From contig CAIJGS010000188.1 in NCBI GenBank assembly GCA_903820285.1, positions 1 through 47,239 of the forward strand: 47,239 bases of DNA, given 5' to 3'. Of the stretch, positions 35,063 through 44,059 are shown in pieces. The notes under the pieces were generated by a model, which saw only the letters and a list, made by a program, of their open reading frames with translations, searched no databases and was not told the origin of the DNA. The position numbers were made by a program, and so were the translations under genes. The DNA comes from an uncultured Verrucomicrobia subdivision 3 bacterium. Its GTDB lineage: Bacteria > Verrucomicrobiota > Verrucomicrobiia > Limisphaerales > UBA11358. Numbering within the stretch: the first letter of the stretch is position 1; each line of letters starts with the position of its first letter.

Positions 35063-37738
35063 TCACGGTGAACCCGTCCGGTAAAAACGCGGGCGCGGGC
35101 CGGCGACCGCCGGATCATTCAATTGCCATAGCAAATTTGTCCCCACCGTATTAGTGGCCACCGGTTGCCATACCACCGGGGCCATCAGATTGGTCGCCGA
35201 CCAGAGCACTACCGTGCTGCCAGGAATCCCCGTAACACACAGACTGGCCCCCCCATTCAGGCCCATCGTAATGTTGGTGATGGCCGGCGCAACGAATTGG
35301 TTGAGCCACGCATTGGTGTAAACGGCAATCTCCCCGATATTTCCACCCTCATCATTACGCGTCAGTCGCAGATAACGGGTGCGCAGATTGATCGCGTGCT
35401 GGTTCCAGGAATCATAACTGGTCAAGCCATCCTGAAAAACCGGCTGCCAGTTGTCAGGATATCCCGTAGAAATGGTGACGAGCCCGATGCTGTTGGCATC
35501 GTACAAATATACCTTGGAAATTGGCAGCACCTGGCCGAAATCAAGATAGGCGCTGACGGGGTAATCGGCGCTGTGCCAGCTCGGGAACCAGATGTTAGTG
35601 GGATTGCCGCCAAGTCCGTCCAGCGGGTCGCCTACATTCATGGCTTCATCCGTCAGCATCCAGGCATCGCCCAATTGGGATTCGTTGATGACCATGTTCG
35701 TGGTGAGCGGAAAGACGGCGTCCGGCAAATGCGGAGCGGGCAACGAACCAGTCACCACCAGCACCGGTTTTTCGGATACGTCCACGTGGACCATGTTATT
35801 GGTCGGCGTCTGCGATGTGGTCTCACCTAAAGGACGGCCATTGGTGAGCGTCACGAGCATGGCGGCGGCGGGGTTGCCCACCAGGGACAGTGCGTAACCG
35901 GTCACGGTGACATTGTTCGTAGTGGGACACCAAAGGGCATACGCTTTGATCGCGCCCCCAGCATCGGCGAATTGATAAATGGTTACGTTGGTGTTGCCAG
36001 AGTTCTGATCGGCCACGTAGTGCAGGCCGCGCAGCCGCTCCTTCAGTGTATGGCAATAATACCAGCCGGGGCGGACCGCGAATTGATGCGAGTAATCCTC
36101 AATCAATCCGCTGGAGGCAAACATGGTGGCATTGGTGGTGTCAAAGTCGCGCAGCATGAATAGAAATGCGCGGTCCACGCCGGCACCCGCCAGCGCGAGA
36201 AAGGAACGGATGATCCAGCGCCCCTGTACCTCCTCCGCCGGAGTGGCGCCAATGGCGGGCGCATGTTGTGGCGAAAGCGGATTCACATCGTACCCGAATT
36301 CACTCACCCAGACTTCCTTGCCGGGCAAAAACCGGTTGCGGTAATCCACAATTGCCGCCACCTGCTGGCGGAAGCCCGCCGCTTCGGGACTGATGCCGGT
36401 GGTGGGCGTTGCCCCGTCCTGCCCGCCAGCATCATTGCAATAATAGTGAAGGTTGAGCACATCCCACGGCACGTTGCCGCCACGATTTTGATCGCACCAG
36501 TATTTCATCGCTTTGAGGTACTCCAGGTTGAGCCCGGCGAGGCCGGCCATCACCAGCTTGGCGGTGGGATCCGCTTTGCGAATACCAACGTTGCCAGCCA
36601 TCGTCCCCAGATGGCCATCCGCATCGGCACTGGACAGGGCGGCGTATTCATAGGGGAGAAAATACGCATCGCGACCGAGCCAGTTTTTATCCGGCTCATT
36701 CCAGTTTTCAATGTAATGCACGTAGCCGAGGCCGGACAGGCGCGGTTCGGAAGCGGCGAGTTTTAATTTACCGTCCGCCACGGGCGTGGTGCCATAGCGT
36801 GCGGCAAACTGGTAAAGGTGATCGGCATGCTCCACATACGAAGCCGGTTGGAGTGGATCCCGATTGCTGCCGGCCGGAATCGGTTTGTCATTCAAATCCG
36901 CCAGCCCAAGCCAAGAAGCGGACAGCTGTTTACACGGCACCAGCAGTAGACCCGCCAACATGAGGTCATGGTAATATTGATCAAAATTCCAGCCGGCAAG
37001 ATAGGAGCTGAACCACTGGTTGGTGTCGTTCGGGTAAGCCGAGCTGCCGCCTTCATCCCAATCCCAATCGTGATATTCCCGAGCACAGCCAAAGGCTTCC
37101 ACGCGACCCTGTGGATCGGAGATGACGGTATTCACGCCCAAAAACTGATCCATGCTTGGAGGCACCGGCGGCGTGGCGGCGGGCCAGGGTTGCACCGGTT
37201 CCCGGCGCCAGCCATACAGTACCAGCTCCGGGGAAACCACATTCACCGAATCAAAGATGATCCGCAGATAACGGGTTTGCGCCGAAACCGGATAAGTGAC
37301 CCAGACCAGATACCGGTTCTGGCTGTCGGCAAAAAGATTCACCCAGCCATTCGTGCCCAGCGCTTGTACGGTGATCTGCCCAATACTGTTGGCATCGAAG
37401 AAACTGATGTCCGTGAGTTGGCAGTTGCCGCCGAGATCCACCACTGCCGTCAGCGGGTAGTACCAACTGGACCAAGCGGTGCTCCAGACGTTGGTTGGCC
37501 GGTGACCGGTCCCGGCGCGGGGATCGCCCACCGCCGCCTGCTCATCAAACAGCAGGGTGGCATCGCCCTCGGCGGCGACGTTAATGATGCGGCGCAGATC
37601 CACGTCCAGTTTGGCAGATACTTGCGCATAAACACTTCCACCCAAGCACAAACCCGCCACGAGCAACAACAGCCAGCGGATGGCCGGGCAGCAAAAGGGC
37701 TTACTGGGCGGCGGCTTGTTGGCGGAGGTAAAGCGCAT
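35063..37738 (-). CDS. Secreted clan GH-A glycoside hydrolase with flanking discoidin-like domains
   Basis: The 891-residue protein has a signal peptide (RWLLLLVAGLCLGGSVYAQ). A discoidin/CBM32-like region follows (about 45-190; LTAVVDLGGNCQLTDISFFDANSIGQITVQ). The central (beta/alpha)8-like domain has ENWNEPDKNW near residue 345 (acid/base) and EVWVSEFGYD near 478 (nucleophile), the paired glutamates of clan GH-A. A second discoidin-like region (about 700-830; SAYLDFGQVLPISKVYLYDANSIGLVTI) repeats the first, and a short C-terminal beta domain closes the protein. The polysaccharide target is unknown. Its start overlaps the preceding dehydratase gene by 38 bp. Confidence 0.82.
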   Translation of the reverse strand: MRFTSANKPPPSKPFCCPAIRWLLLLVAGLCLGGSVYAQVSAKLDVDLRRIINVAAEGDATLLFDEQAAVGDPRAGTGHRPTNVWSTAWSSWYYPLTAVVDLGGNCQLTDISFFDANSIGQITVQALGTNGWVNLFADSQNRYLVWVTYPVSAQTRYLRIIFDSVNVVSPELVLYGWRREPVQPWPAATPPVPPSMDQFLGVNTVISDPQGRVEAFGCAREYHDWDWDEGGSSAYPNDTNQWFSSYLAGWNFDQYYHDLMLAGLLLVPCKQLSASWLGLADLNDKPIPAGSNRDPLQPASYVEHADHLYQFAARYGTTPVADGKLKLAASEPRLSGLGYVHYIENWNEPDKNWLGRDAYFLPYEYAALSSADADGHLGTMAGNVGIRKADPTAKLVMAGLAGLNLEYLKAMKYWCDQNRGGNVPWDVLNLHYYCNDAGGQDGATPTTGISPEAAGFRQQVAAIVDYRNRFLPGKEVWVSEFGYDVNPLSPQHAPAIGATPAEEVQGRWIIRSFLALAGAGVDRAFLFMLRDFDTTNATMFASSGLIEDYSHQFAVRPGWYYCHTLKERLRGLHYVADQNSGNTNVTIYQFADAGGAIKAYALWCPTTNNVTVTGYALSLVGNPAAAMLVTLTNGRPLGETTSQTPTNNMVHVDVSEKPVLVVTGSLPAPHLPDAVFPLTTNMVINESQLGDAWMLTDEAMNVGDPLDGLGGNPTNIWFPSWHSADYPVSAYLDFGQVLPISKVYLYDANSIGLVTISTGYPDNWQPVFQDGLTSYDSWNQHAINLRTRYLRLTRNDEGGNIGEIAVYTNAWLNQFVAPAITNITMGLNGGASLCVTGIPGSTVVLWSATNLMAPVVWQPVATNTVGTNLLWQLNDPAVAGPRPRFYRTGSP

Positions 37739-38324
37739 CGCAGGCCAGGGCGAGGGTATAATCCTTGTCGGTCAGGCCACCGGCGTCATGGGTGGTGAGG
37801 GCAAGAGTGACTTTATTCCAGCGGATATCAATGTCCGGATGATGTTGGGCCTGCTCAGCCAGTTGGGCGACATCATTGACGAAGTTCATGGCTTCGGGAA
37901 ACCCGCCAAACTCAAACCGCCGGGAAATGACTTCACCGGTTTTCTGCCAGGAAGTATTGGTAGCAAGTACCGGCGGCGGGGCGGCCGGATTATTTTTTTT
38001 TGCCTCCCGCAGAATTTGCAGGCTGGTGCCGAGCGCCCAGAGCCAGGCCAGCGCCGCGAGGGAGAACCCGAGCACACCCGGATGCCCGTTGCCGGGAGGG
38101 GCGGGATCTGCGCCGTTCCACATGGCCAGCGCCAGACTGAATTGCTGAAAGGCCCAGACCAGGAAAATGCAAAACCCCGCCAGAAAAACGGCGAGCTGGC
38201 CAATTCCCGCCAGCCAGTGGCGGGCCGCGATGGAACCCAGGCCGGGGGTCGCCAGCTGGTTCAGAAGCAGGGCGTTGCGGGCGGCGGTGCGACTAAGCTT
38301 TTTTGCGGGTGAAAATGACTTCAT
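37701..38324 (-). CDS. Membrane-anchored pterin-4a-carbinolamine dehydratase
   Basis: The start is placed at the ATG at 38324 (MKSFSPAKKL) rather than the track's 38402, giving 207 residues. The C-terminal 100 residues are PCD/DCoH: FPEAMNFVNDVAQLAEQAQHHPDIDIRWNKVTLALTTHDAGGLTDKD includes the catalytic His-His-Pro and the later histidine. The N-terminal half is unusual: two hydrophobic segments (IGQLAVFLAGFCIFLVWAF and LGFSLAALAWLWALGTSL) that canonical PCD (about 100 residues) lacks. It overlaps the GYF_2 gene by 32 bp and the glycosidase by 38 bp. No aromatic amino acid hydroxylase is nearby, so its substrate may not be biopterin. Confidence 0.85.
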   Translation of the reverse strand: MKSFSPAKKLSRTAARNALLLNQLATPGLGSIAARHWLAGIGQLAVFLAGFCIFLVWAFQQFSLALAMWNGADPAPPGNGHPGVLGFSLAALAWLWALGTSLQILREAKKNNPAAPPPVLATNTSWQKTGEVISRRFEFGGFPEAMNFVNDVAQLAEQAQHHPDIDIRWNKVTLALTTHDAGGLTDKDYTLALACDALYLRQQAAAQ

Positions 38325-39333
38325 AAGCCACCATCGTTGCGGCCATTCCCAGCGGAATGGTAAAGAGCAGTCCAACGCAACACAGCAGGAGCCCGGCGAC
38401 ATTCAGCAGGCCTACCAGCACCACCAACCCGAAAATTTGCCACCAGTGGCGAAGCACCTGCTTCCAGCTGGTCTTCAGTGCGGCCCCGGCATCCATCTGC
38501 CGGTCGGCAACCAACGGCAGGGCAAATATCCAGTTCACCGCAAAAAATATCGCCGGCAGACAGCAGAGGAAGAAAACCGGGGAACTGTTCAGGAAAATTT
38601 CAAACATCTGCCGGAACAGATCCTTCATTTGATCCGGCTGGGTATGCTGCATCTGCTCCAGTACCGGGGCGAGCTTGGAATTGCAAAACCAATTGAAGGG
38701 CAGAAAGCAAAGGGAGGTCACCAGGGTGGTCAGCATCATGACCAGGTAAGCCGGGGCAAAGCAGCTCTGGAACCCGGCAAACAGATCGCCGACGCCAACG
38801 GTCTGTTCCCGGATGACTTTCAAAATGAGAAAATAAAACCCCGCTGTCAGCGGCCCCTGCACCAGGGGAACCAAAAAAATCTGGAGCAGCATGTTCACCG
38901 ACTGATGCGACCAGCTCATCATCTGGGCCGGGTCCGAACTGCCCGGCATCAGCTTGGTAATCACGGAAACCGCGAAATAAATGGCAATCAGCATCGCCAG
39001 ATAAACCACCCCGGCCCCAACCAGCGTACCGAGGTTGTTTTTAAAAATTTCCCAGCCGCGGGAGATGCTGCCAAAGACATCCAGTTCACAGTCGCCCTCA
39101 TTCAAGACCCCCGGGTCTTCCGCGACAGCGGGAGCAGCGGGGGCGATTGAAAAGGCCGCGGCGAACTCGGGAAATATCCCCAGCGAACGCCATTCGCTGT
39201 CGCTCTCGGACTTGGCCTGGGTCGCGGCATTAAGCCGGCCTTCGGCAATCCATTGCCGGATTTCGATCTCGGTTACCGGACCGTATTCCTTCCCGTCTCC
39301 GCCGATAATGGTATAATTAGCCATAAGCTTCAT
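38293..39333 (-). CDS. GYF_2 domain integral membrane protein
   Basis: The 346-residue protein opens with a GYF_2 domain (MANYTIIGGDGKEYGPVTEIEIRQWIAEGRLNAATQ; about residues 4-55), a small protein-interaction fold. About five to six membrane segments follow over residues 110-340 (LVGAGVVYLAMLIAIYFAVSVI, VVLVGLLNVAGLLLCCVGLLFTIPLGM). This architecture is common in Verrucomicrobia and of unknown function. Both ATGs, at 39333 and 39324, are possible starts. It leads a three-gene set with overlapping ends. Confidence 0.8.
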   Translation of the reverse strand: MKLMANYTIIGGDGKEYGPVTEIEIRQWIAEGRLNAATQAKSESDSEWRSLGIFPEFAAAFSIAPAAPAVAEDPGVLNEGDCELDVFGSISRGWEIFKNNLGTLVGAGVVYLAMLIAIYFAVSVITKLMPGSSDPAQMMSWSHQSVNMLLQIFLVPLVQGPLTAGFYFLILKVIREQTVGVGDLFAGFQSCFAPAYLVMMLTTLVTSLCFLPFNWFCNSKLAPVLEQMQHTQPDQMKDLFRQMFEIFLNSSPVFFLCCLPAIFFAVNWIFALPLVADRQMDAGAALKTSWKQVLRHWWQIFGLVVLVGLLNVAGLLLCCVGLLFTIPLGMAATMVAYEVIFTRKKA

Positions 39334-39651
39334 GGGGTTCTAACGCTTTGGCCAAGGGAGTCAAGCGATTAACGGTTGGGAAGCGGGATATTGTGAAAAT
39401 TTAATCCGTAACATGGCGTGGCGAAAGCTGTATGCGCGGGACGAACTCGGTGATCCGATTGCCGGGGCAACCTGTTGGCCCGATCTTTCCAGGTTGTTCG
39501 ATAGTTATGATCTGAAGCTGGTGCCCTCGAAAAAGATACCCGATGCAATTAGCGGGCAAGCGCGCGGCTCGATTCCGTTCCGGCCCACTATGCTGTGTAG
39601 CCAAATACGGCTTGACACGTTTTTAAAAGTGTACTAGTGTATTCATACACA
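39334..39651. other. Divergent intergenic region with YtrA-type operator
   Basis: Between the GYF_2 gene and the GntR gene no credible gene is present; the 74-residue ORF here looks like chance. The right end holds the GntR gene promoter and operator described separately. Confidence 0.6.
39612..39650 (+). promoter_or_regulatory. Promoter and overlapping palindromic operator of the GntR/ABC operon
   Basis: A perfect -35 TTGACA (39612-39617) is followed 17 bp later by TAGTGT (39635-39640) as the -10. The near-perfect palindrome GTGTAT-TC-ATACAC (39637-39650), with a further GTGTA at 39629, overlaps the -10 and start site. This is the expected position for autorepression by the encoded GntR regulator. 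Confidence 0.65.
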
Positions 39652-40041
39652 ATGCAACTGCACATCACCACCGACGGCTTGCCCATTTATTTGCAGATTG
39701 CCAACCAGGTGAAGTATCTGGTTGCTTCCGGCCGGCTTGCGCCCGGCGAGGAGGTCCCACCCATTCGCGTGCTGGCTCATCAGCTCCTTGTCAATCCCAA
39801 TACCGTTGCCCGCGCCTATCTGGAGCTCGAACGCGCCGGCATCGTGGTGAAACGGCACGGTTCGGGCACTTACATTTCCGACCAGGGCTCTCCGCTCGCC
39901 CGGAAGGAACGGCTGAAAATCCTATACCAGCGCGTTGATGCCCTGCTGGCGGAAGCCGCCCACCTGCAGGTTGCCCCCGAAGATTTATTCAAGCTCATTC
40001 AGGAACGCCAACAATCCATGCAACCGGAGGAAAACAAATGA
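39652..40041 (+). CDS. GntR-family regulator, YtrA type
   Basis: The track starts at a GTG inside the operator; the ATG at 39652 (MQLHITTDGLPIYLQI) is preferred, giving 129 residues. The winged helix covers YLQIANQVKYLVASGRLAPGEEVPPIRVLAHQLLVNPNTVARAYLELERAGIVVKRHGSGTYIS. The short C-terminal helical tail, without a large effector domain, marks the YtrA subfamily, which usually represses its own operon with an ABC transporter. Its TGA overlaps the ATG of the ATPase gene. Confidence 0.9.
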   Translation: MQLHITTDGLPIYLQIANQVKYLVASGRLAPGEEVPPIRVLAHQLLVNPNTVARAYLELERAGIVVKRHGSGTYISDQGSPLARKERLKILYQRVDALLAEAAHLQVAPEDLFKLIQERQQSMQPEENK

Positions 40042-40949
40042 ATGTATCCGATCAGGCTCCCGTCATCGAAATTTCCGGCCTAAGCCGGAAGTTTGGCCAG
40101 AAACTGGCGCTCAACCAGGTCTCACTGAAAATTCCACGCGGTCGTGTTTTCGGCCTGGTCGGCGGAAATGGCGCCGGCAAAACCACGCTCATCAAACATA
40201 TCCTGGGCTTGCTGAAAGCTGAGAGCGGGTCGGTCCGCGTTTTTGGTTTTGACCCCGTGACCGACCCGGTCGCCGTACTCAGCCGCATCGGCTATCTGTC
40301 GGAAAACCGGGATCTGCCGCCTTGGATGCGCGTGGATGAACTGCTCCGCTATACTCAGGCGTTTTATCCCAAGTGGGACCCGGCTTACGCCGAAGAGTTG
40401 CGCGCTCAATTCGGTCTGGATCCCGCTGCCAAAATAAAAAATCTGTCCCGCGGCGAAAATGCCAAGGCTGGCCTGTTGCTCGCTCTGGCTTTCCGCCCCG
40501 AACTGCTGCTCCTCGATGAACCCAGCTCCGGACTCGACCCGCTGGTCCGTCGTGACATATTGGAAGCCATCATCCGGACCGTCGCCGATGAAGGGCGCAC
40601 CGTTTTGTTCTCATCGCATCTGCTGGAAGAGGTGGAACGGGTGGCCGACGACCTCGCGATGGTTTTTGCCGGCGAGGTGGTCCTGACCGGAACGCTGGAT
40701 GATATCAAGGATGCGCACCACCGGTTGATTCTCCACTTTGAGTCGCCGCCGTCCATTGCGCCCAAAGTTCCGGGCGTCTTGAGCCTCACCGGTTCCGGAC
40801 GGGAGTGGACAGCCATCTGCAATGGCCGCCGTCCGGAGGTGCTGGCAGGCGTCGTGCGTGCCGGCGGGCGGATCGTGGCGGAAGCGCCGGCCTCGCTGGA
40901 AGAAATTTTCGTCGCGCGCGCCGGCACAAAGGCCACCGGAAAGGAATAA
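40038..40949 (+). CDS. ABC transporter ATP-binding protein
   Basis: The 303-residue ATPase has Walker A GGNGAGKTTL (about 38-47), a signature region LSRGENAKAGL (a variant of LSGGQ), Walker B LLLLDEPSSGLDPLV and the H-loop in VLFSSHLLEEVE. The layout matches export ATPases of the Ytr/CcmA type. It lies between the GntR regulator and the permease with 4-bp overlap and 1-bp spacing, so the three form one operon. The cargo, perhaps an antibiotic or envelope stressor, is inferred. Confidence 0.93.
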   Translation: MNVSDQAPVIEISGLSRKFGQKLALNQVSLKIPRGRVFGLVGGNGAGKTTLIKHILGLLKAESGSVRVFGFDPVTDPVAVLSRIGYLSENRDLPPWMRVDELLRYTQAFYPKWDPAYAEELRAQFGLDPAAKIKNLSRGENAKAGLLLALAFRPELLLLDEPSSGLDPLVRRDILEAIIRTVADEGRTVLFSSHLLEEVERVADDLAMVFAGEVVLTGTLDDIKDAHHRLILHFESPPSIAPKVPGVLSLTGSGREWTAICNGRRPEVLAGVVRAGGRIVAEAPASLEEIFVARAGTKATGKE

Positions 40950-40950
40950 C

Positions 40951-42636
40951 ATGAACTCGCCATCCACCGCCCTGACGTGGGAAATCTGGAGCCGGCACCG
41001 CAATCGTTTGCTCACCGTTTTCTTCGTTATCCTAAGCTTCGCTTTATTCTATTCAAAACTATGCGTGTCCATCGGGTTGGACTTGGACAGTCCCAATGCG
41101 CTCGATTTTATCGTGCAGAAATCAGCGGTTATGCATGGCACCCTGCCGGAAATATTCCAGGTGCTGGCCTGGCTGGCACTCGTCTGCGCACCGCTGGCTT
41201 GCATGGTCATCACCCTGTTATATGTGGTGTGGGTATTTACGTTTACCGATCTGAATCCCCGGGAGCCGTTTTCGTTTCCGAAACGCTTCTTTACGCTGCC
41301 GGTCTCGACCAGGTTTCTGGCCTCACGATTGATCGGCAGCGGCACGGTGGCGGTCGGTTTGGCTTATCTGGGATGGACGCGGCTCGTTCACCTTCCGCAC
41401 TTGAGTGTATTCGATGGCTTCAATGACGGCCTCGCGTGGATTAATTTGCTGATCCTGTCGCAAGCCATCGTGTGGTCGCTGGATGCCTTCCCATTCCCGC
41501 GCGTGTTGCTGCTGGTTGCGGTCTCATTTTTCCTGCTCACCCATCCGGATTTTCACTGGTATCGCGCACTTGAGGCCCACCAAACGCCAGTCCATTTGCT
41601 GCTCATTTTTATTGGCTGCGGGCTGGCCTTCATTGGCTTGGACAAAATCCGGCACGGCCGCTGGCAGCGCTGGTTTTGGGAAGGCTGGATCCCTTTGACC
41701 GGCGCGCGAACGGAGTTGCGGGGGCCAAAATCCTTTCGCTCCGCGGCGCACGCCCAGTTTTGGTTTGAGTGGCGGCGGCAAGGCCGCAAAGTGTTTTATA
41801 CGGTCTGTGCGCTCACGGTCGTTCCCGTTCTGGTTATGATTCCCGAGCTGCTGCTGCACCCGGGGGCTGAGAGCGGCGATCCCACCTGCGGCCTCTGTGT
41901 CTATCTCCTGGGCGTCCCCCTCTTCATACATTTTTTCCAGGGAGTTTCCCATGAACGGACTGTTGCGCAATTCACCGCGAATCGCCCACTCAACAACGGC
42001 GGGATTATTGTGGCGCAGTGGCGGGTCATGGCCTTGACCACGGTTCTTTCCTGGTTGGTGACCTTATTGTTGGTCGGGGTCGTCCTCCTGGCAGGTGATC
42101 TGAGTGTCATCAACGACACGTTACTCTCCATGCCGGGTTATCAGCACTTCATCAGACCCTTGATTCCGATCATTTTGCCAGGCATGGTTATCTGCACTTG
42201 GGCATCCGGCATGGACCGGGTGTGGGTAGGAGTGACGATTGGAACCTGGATTTTCCGGGTTTATCAAGCGACCATTCTGGCCGTGCTGGGTTTTGGCTTC
42301 GCCTGGCTGTTCGCGGTCACGCATCCGGACACGTTTTTTCGGGAATCTCTTTTCCTGATTCTTCCCGGCCTGCTCGCCGGCTTGGTGGTATTGAAGTTAT
42401 TTCTGGCCCAATGGGCATTCCACACGGCGATCAGGAAACAACTGATCACGCGCCGCACGCTGATCCAATACCTGCTCGTTTGGGCGTCGCTCACCGCTAT
42501 CGTTCTGGGATCGGTCTTCGCCGTATGCCATCAGGAAAGCGGCGTGGTTCCGCTTTGCCTTGGCATTATCCTGCTACTGCCGCTGGCGAGAATCGGCTTT
42601 GCGCCGCTCGCACTGGACCGCGGCCGTCATCGTTGA
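40951..42636 (+). CDS. ABC transporter permease
   Basis: The track extends upstream into the ATPase gene; the ATG at 40951 (MNSPSTALTWEIWSRHRNRL) is the plausible start, giving 561 residues. About twelve hydrophobic segments are spread along the protein (e.g. LTVFFVILSFALFYS, FQVLAWLALVCAPLACMVITLLYVVWVF, LLLPLARIGFAPLAL). There is no nucleotide-binding domain, so it pairs with the preceding ATPase. No closer family can be named. Confidence 0.82.
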   Translation: MNSPSTALTWEIWSRHRNRLLTVFFVILSFALFYSKLCVSIGLDLDSPNALDFIVQKSAVMHGTLPEIFQVLAWLALVCAPLACMVITLLYVVWVFTFTDLNPREPFSFPKRFFTLPVSTRFLASRLIGSGTVAVGLAYLGWTRLVHLPHLSVFDGFNDGLAWINLLILSQAIVWSLDAFPFPRVLLLVAVSFFLLTHPDFHWYRALEAHQTPVHLLLIFIGCGLAFIGLDKIRHGRWQRWFWEGWIPLTGARTELRGPKSFRSAAHAQFWFEWRRQGRKVFYTVCALTVVPVLVMIPELLLHPGAESGDPTCGLCVYLLGVPLFIHFFQGVSHERTVAQFTANRPLNNGGIIVAQWRVMALTTVLSWLVTLLLVGVVLLAGDLSVINDTLLSMPGYQHFIRPLIPIILPGMVICTWASGMDRVWVGVTIGTWIFRVYQATILAVLGFGFAWLFAVTHPDTFFRESLFLILPGLLAGLVVLKLFLAQWAFHTAIRKQLITRRTLIQYLLVWASLTAIVLGSVFAVCHQESGVVPLCLGIILLLPLARIGFAPLALDRGRHR

Positions 42637-42691
42637 GGAGGTTCACCAGCAACAAACAGCTGGGGCGATCCGGGTTCAGAACTTGACGAAC

Positions 42692-43801
42692 CTATCGGTT
42701 CCTTACGAACAACTTCCCGGGCAATTGTTTTACCAACCGTTTCATTTCCAGTCCCAGCAAGGCCACACTGACCGTTGAACTGGGCAGCCCCGCCGCGCGG
42801 ATCACCTCATCAATGGTGCTCTCTTCGCCGGCGGTCACTGCGTCATATACCTTCTGTTCATTGCCTGATAGTTCGAGCGCTGGCAGGACCCCGGTCTCCC
42901 CGGCGGACGGCGGCTTGTTGCTGGCCGGAAACAGGTATTCGAATTCGCTGAGCACATCCTCGGCCCCTTCACACAGCTTGGCGCCTTTCTTGATGAGTTC
43001 GTGGCACCCTTTGCTCCGAGGCGAATCAATTCGCCCCGGCACGGCAAACACCTGCCGACCGTATTCGATGGCAAAATTAGCGGTGATGAGCGCGCCGCTG
43101 GATAAATTGGCCTCCACCACCAGCGTGCCGAGGGTCATGCCGGCGACAATGCGATTGCGGATGGGAAACGTCTGCTTGTCCGCCGGCCGGTTGAAGGGAA
43201 ATTGGGTGATGACCGCCCCGTTCGCCGCGATGCGCGCATACAGGTCGGCATTCTCCGGCGGCCAGACCAGATTGATGCCCGTCCCGAGTACGGCGATCGT
43301 CCTGCCCTTGGCGCTCAAGGCCCCCTGATGCGCCGCCGTGTCTATGCCTCGCGCCCCGCCGCTGACCACGGTGACGCCGAGATACGCCAGTTGATAGGCC
43401 AGCTTCCTCGCCGTTTCGATACCGTAGGGTGTGGTTAGCCGGGAACCGACCATCGCAATGCCATTCTTGTCGCGGCCGGTCAGTTCGCCTTTGACGTAGA
43501 GCACCAGCGGCGGATCATAAATTTCGCGGAGAGAGGCGGGATAATTTTCATCCGCAGAAATCACAACGTGGCAGCCGTAATCCGCGACGCGTTTGAGTTC
43601 GCCGGCAAGGTCCACGGATTTTTCCCAGTTCGCGATGTTTTCAGCCGTGTCCTCGCCGATGTTGCGGACGCGGAGAAGGTCGGATTTGGAGGCCGAAAGG
43701 ATTTTGGGCGCGTCGCCAAAAAAATCGATCAGTGAACGGGCGCGCACCGGCCCGACCCCTTCGATCATGTTCAATGCCACTAGTGCTTCCCGCGAATCCA
43801 T
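42692..43801 (-). CDS. dprA: DNA-processing protein DprA
   Basis: The ATG at 43801 (MDSREALVALNMIEGVGPVRARSLI) gives 369 residues; the track's upstream extension is not typical. An N-terminal SAM-like helix-hairpin-helix region is followed by the Rossmann-like DprA core (GIAMVGSRLTTPYGIETARKLAYQLAYLGVTVVSGGARGIDTAAHQGAL; TFPIRNRIVAGMTLGTLVVEA; SGALITANFAIEYGRQVFAVPG) and a C-terminal winged helix (IDEVIRAAGLPSSTVSVALLGLEMKRLVKQLPG). DprA loads RecA on incoming single-stranded DNA during transformation. Confidence 0.96.
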   Translation of the reverse strand: MDSREALVALNMIEGVGPVRARSLIDFFGDAPKILSASKSDLLRVRNIGEDTAENIANWEKSVDLAGELKRVADYGCHVVISADENYPASLREIYDPPLVLYVKGELTGRDKNGIAMVGSRLTTPYGIETARKLAYQLAYLGVTVVSGGARGIDTAAHQGALSAKGRTIAVLGTGINLVWPPENADLYARIAANGAVITQFPFNRPADKQTFPIRNRIVAGMTLGTLVVEANLSSGALITANFAIEYGRQVFAVPGRIDSPRSKGCHELIKKGAKLCEGAEDVLSEFEYLFPASNKPPSAGETGVLPALELSGNEQKVYDAVTAGEESTIDEVIRAAGLPSSTVSVALLGLEMKRLVKQLPGKLFVRNR

Positions 43802-43992
43802 GACGTTTGATAACCCCTTGAACGCGAGGGGGCAAGGAAAATTTAACCAGAAATGAACACGGATAAACACGAAAAGGGGAACGGGCAGATTTGTGATTCC
43901 GGGCTCAAGCCATGGGTATCGATTCGATGCTGAAAATTAAGTTGTCAGTTTTCAATGTCCCCTTCACGGAAAAACGCGGCAGGATACGGAGC

Positions 43993-44013
43993 GTAAGCGT
44001 CACCCGTAGCACC
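43993..44013 (+). repeat. IS66 left terminal inverted repeat
   Basis: Starts GTAAGCGTCACCCGTAGC; perfect match over 21 bp to the reverse complement of 46453-46473, with one more matching base outside (C/G). Confidence 0.93.
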
Positions 44014-44032
44014 ACTAGATAAAATCTCACGA

Positions 44033-44059
44033 TTATCATAGTTCTGATAGCTATGATAA
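44033..44059 (+). promoter_or_regulatory. Hairpin covering the tnpA start codon
   Basis: TTATCATAG (44033-44041) and CTATGATAA (44051-44059) are perfect reverse complements with a 9-nt loop. The ATG at 44053 lies inside the right arm. In mRNA the hairpin would hide the start codon, a known type of control against read-through transcription in insertion sequences. Confidence 0.6.

Noticed and set aside
39413-39637. A 74-residue ORF upstream of the GntR gene
   Set aside because: No recognisable motif, runs through the promoter/operator of the next gene and has no ribosome binding site.
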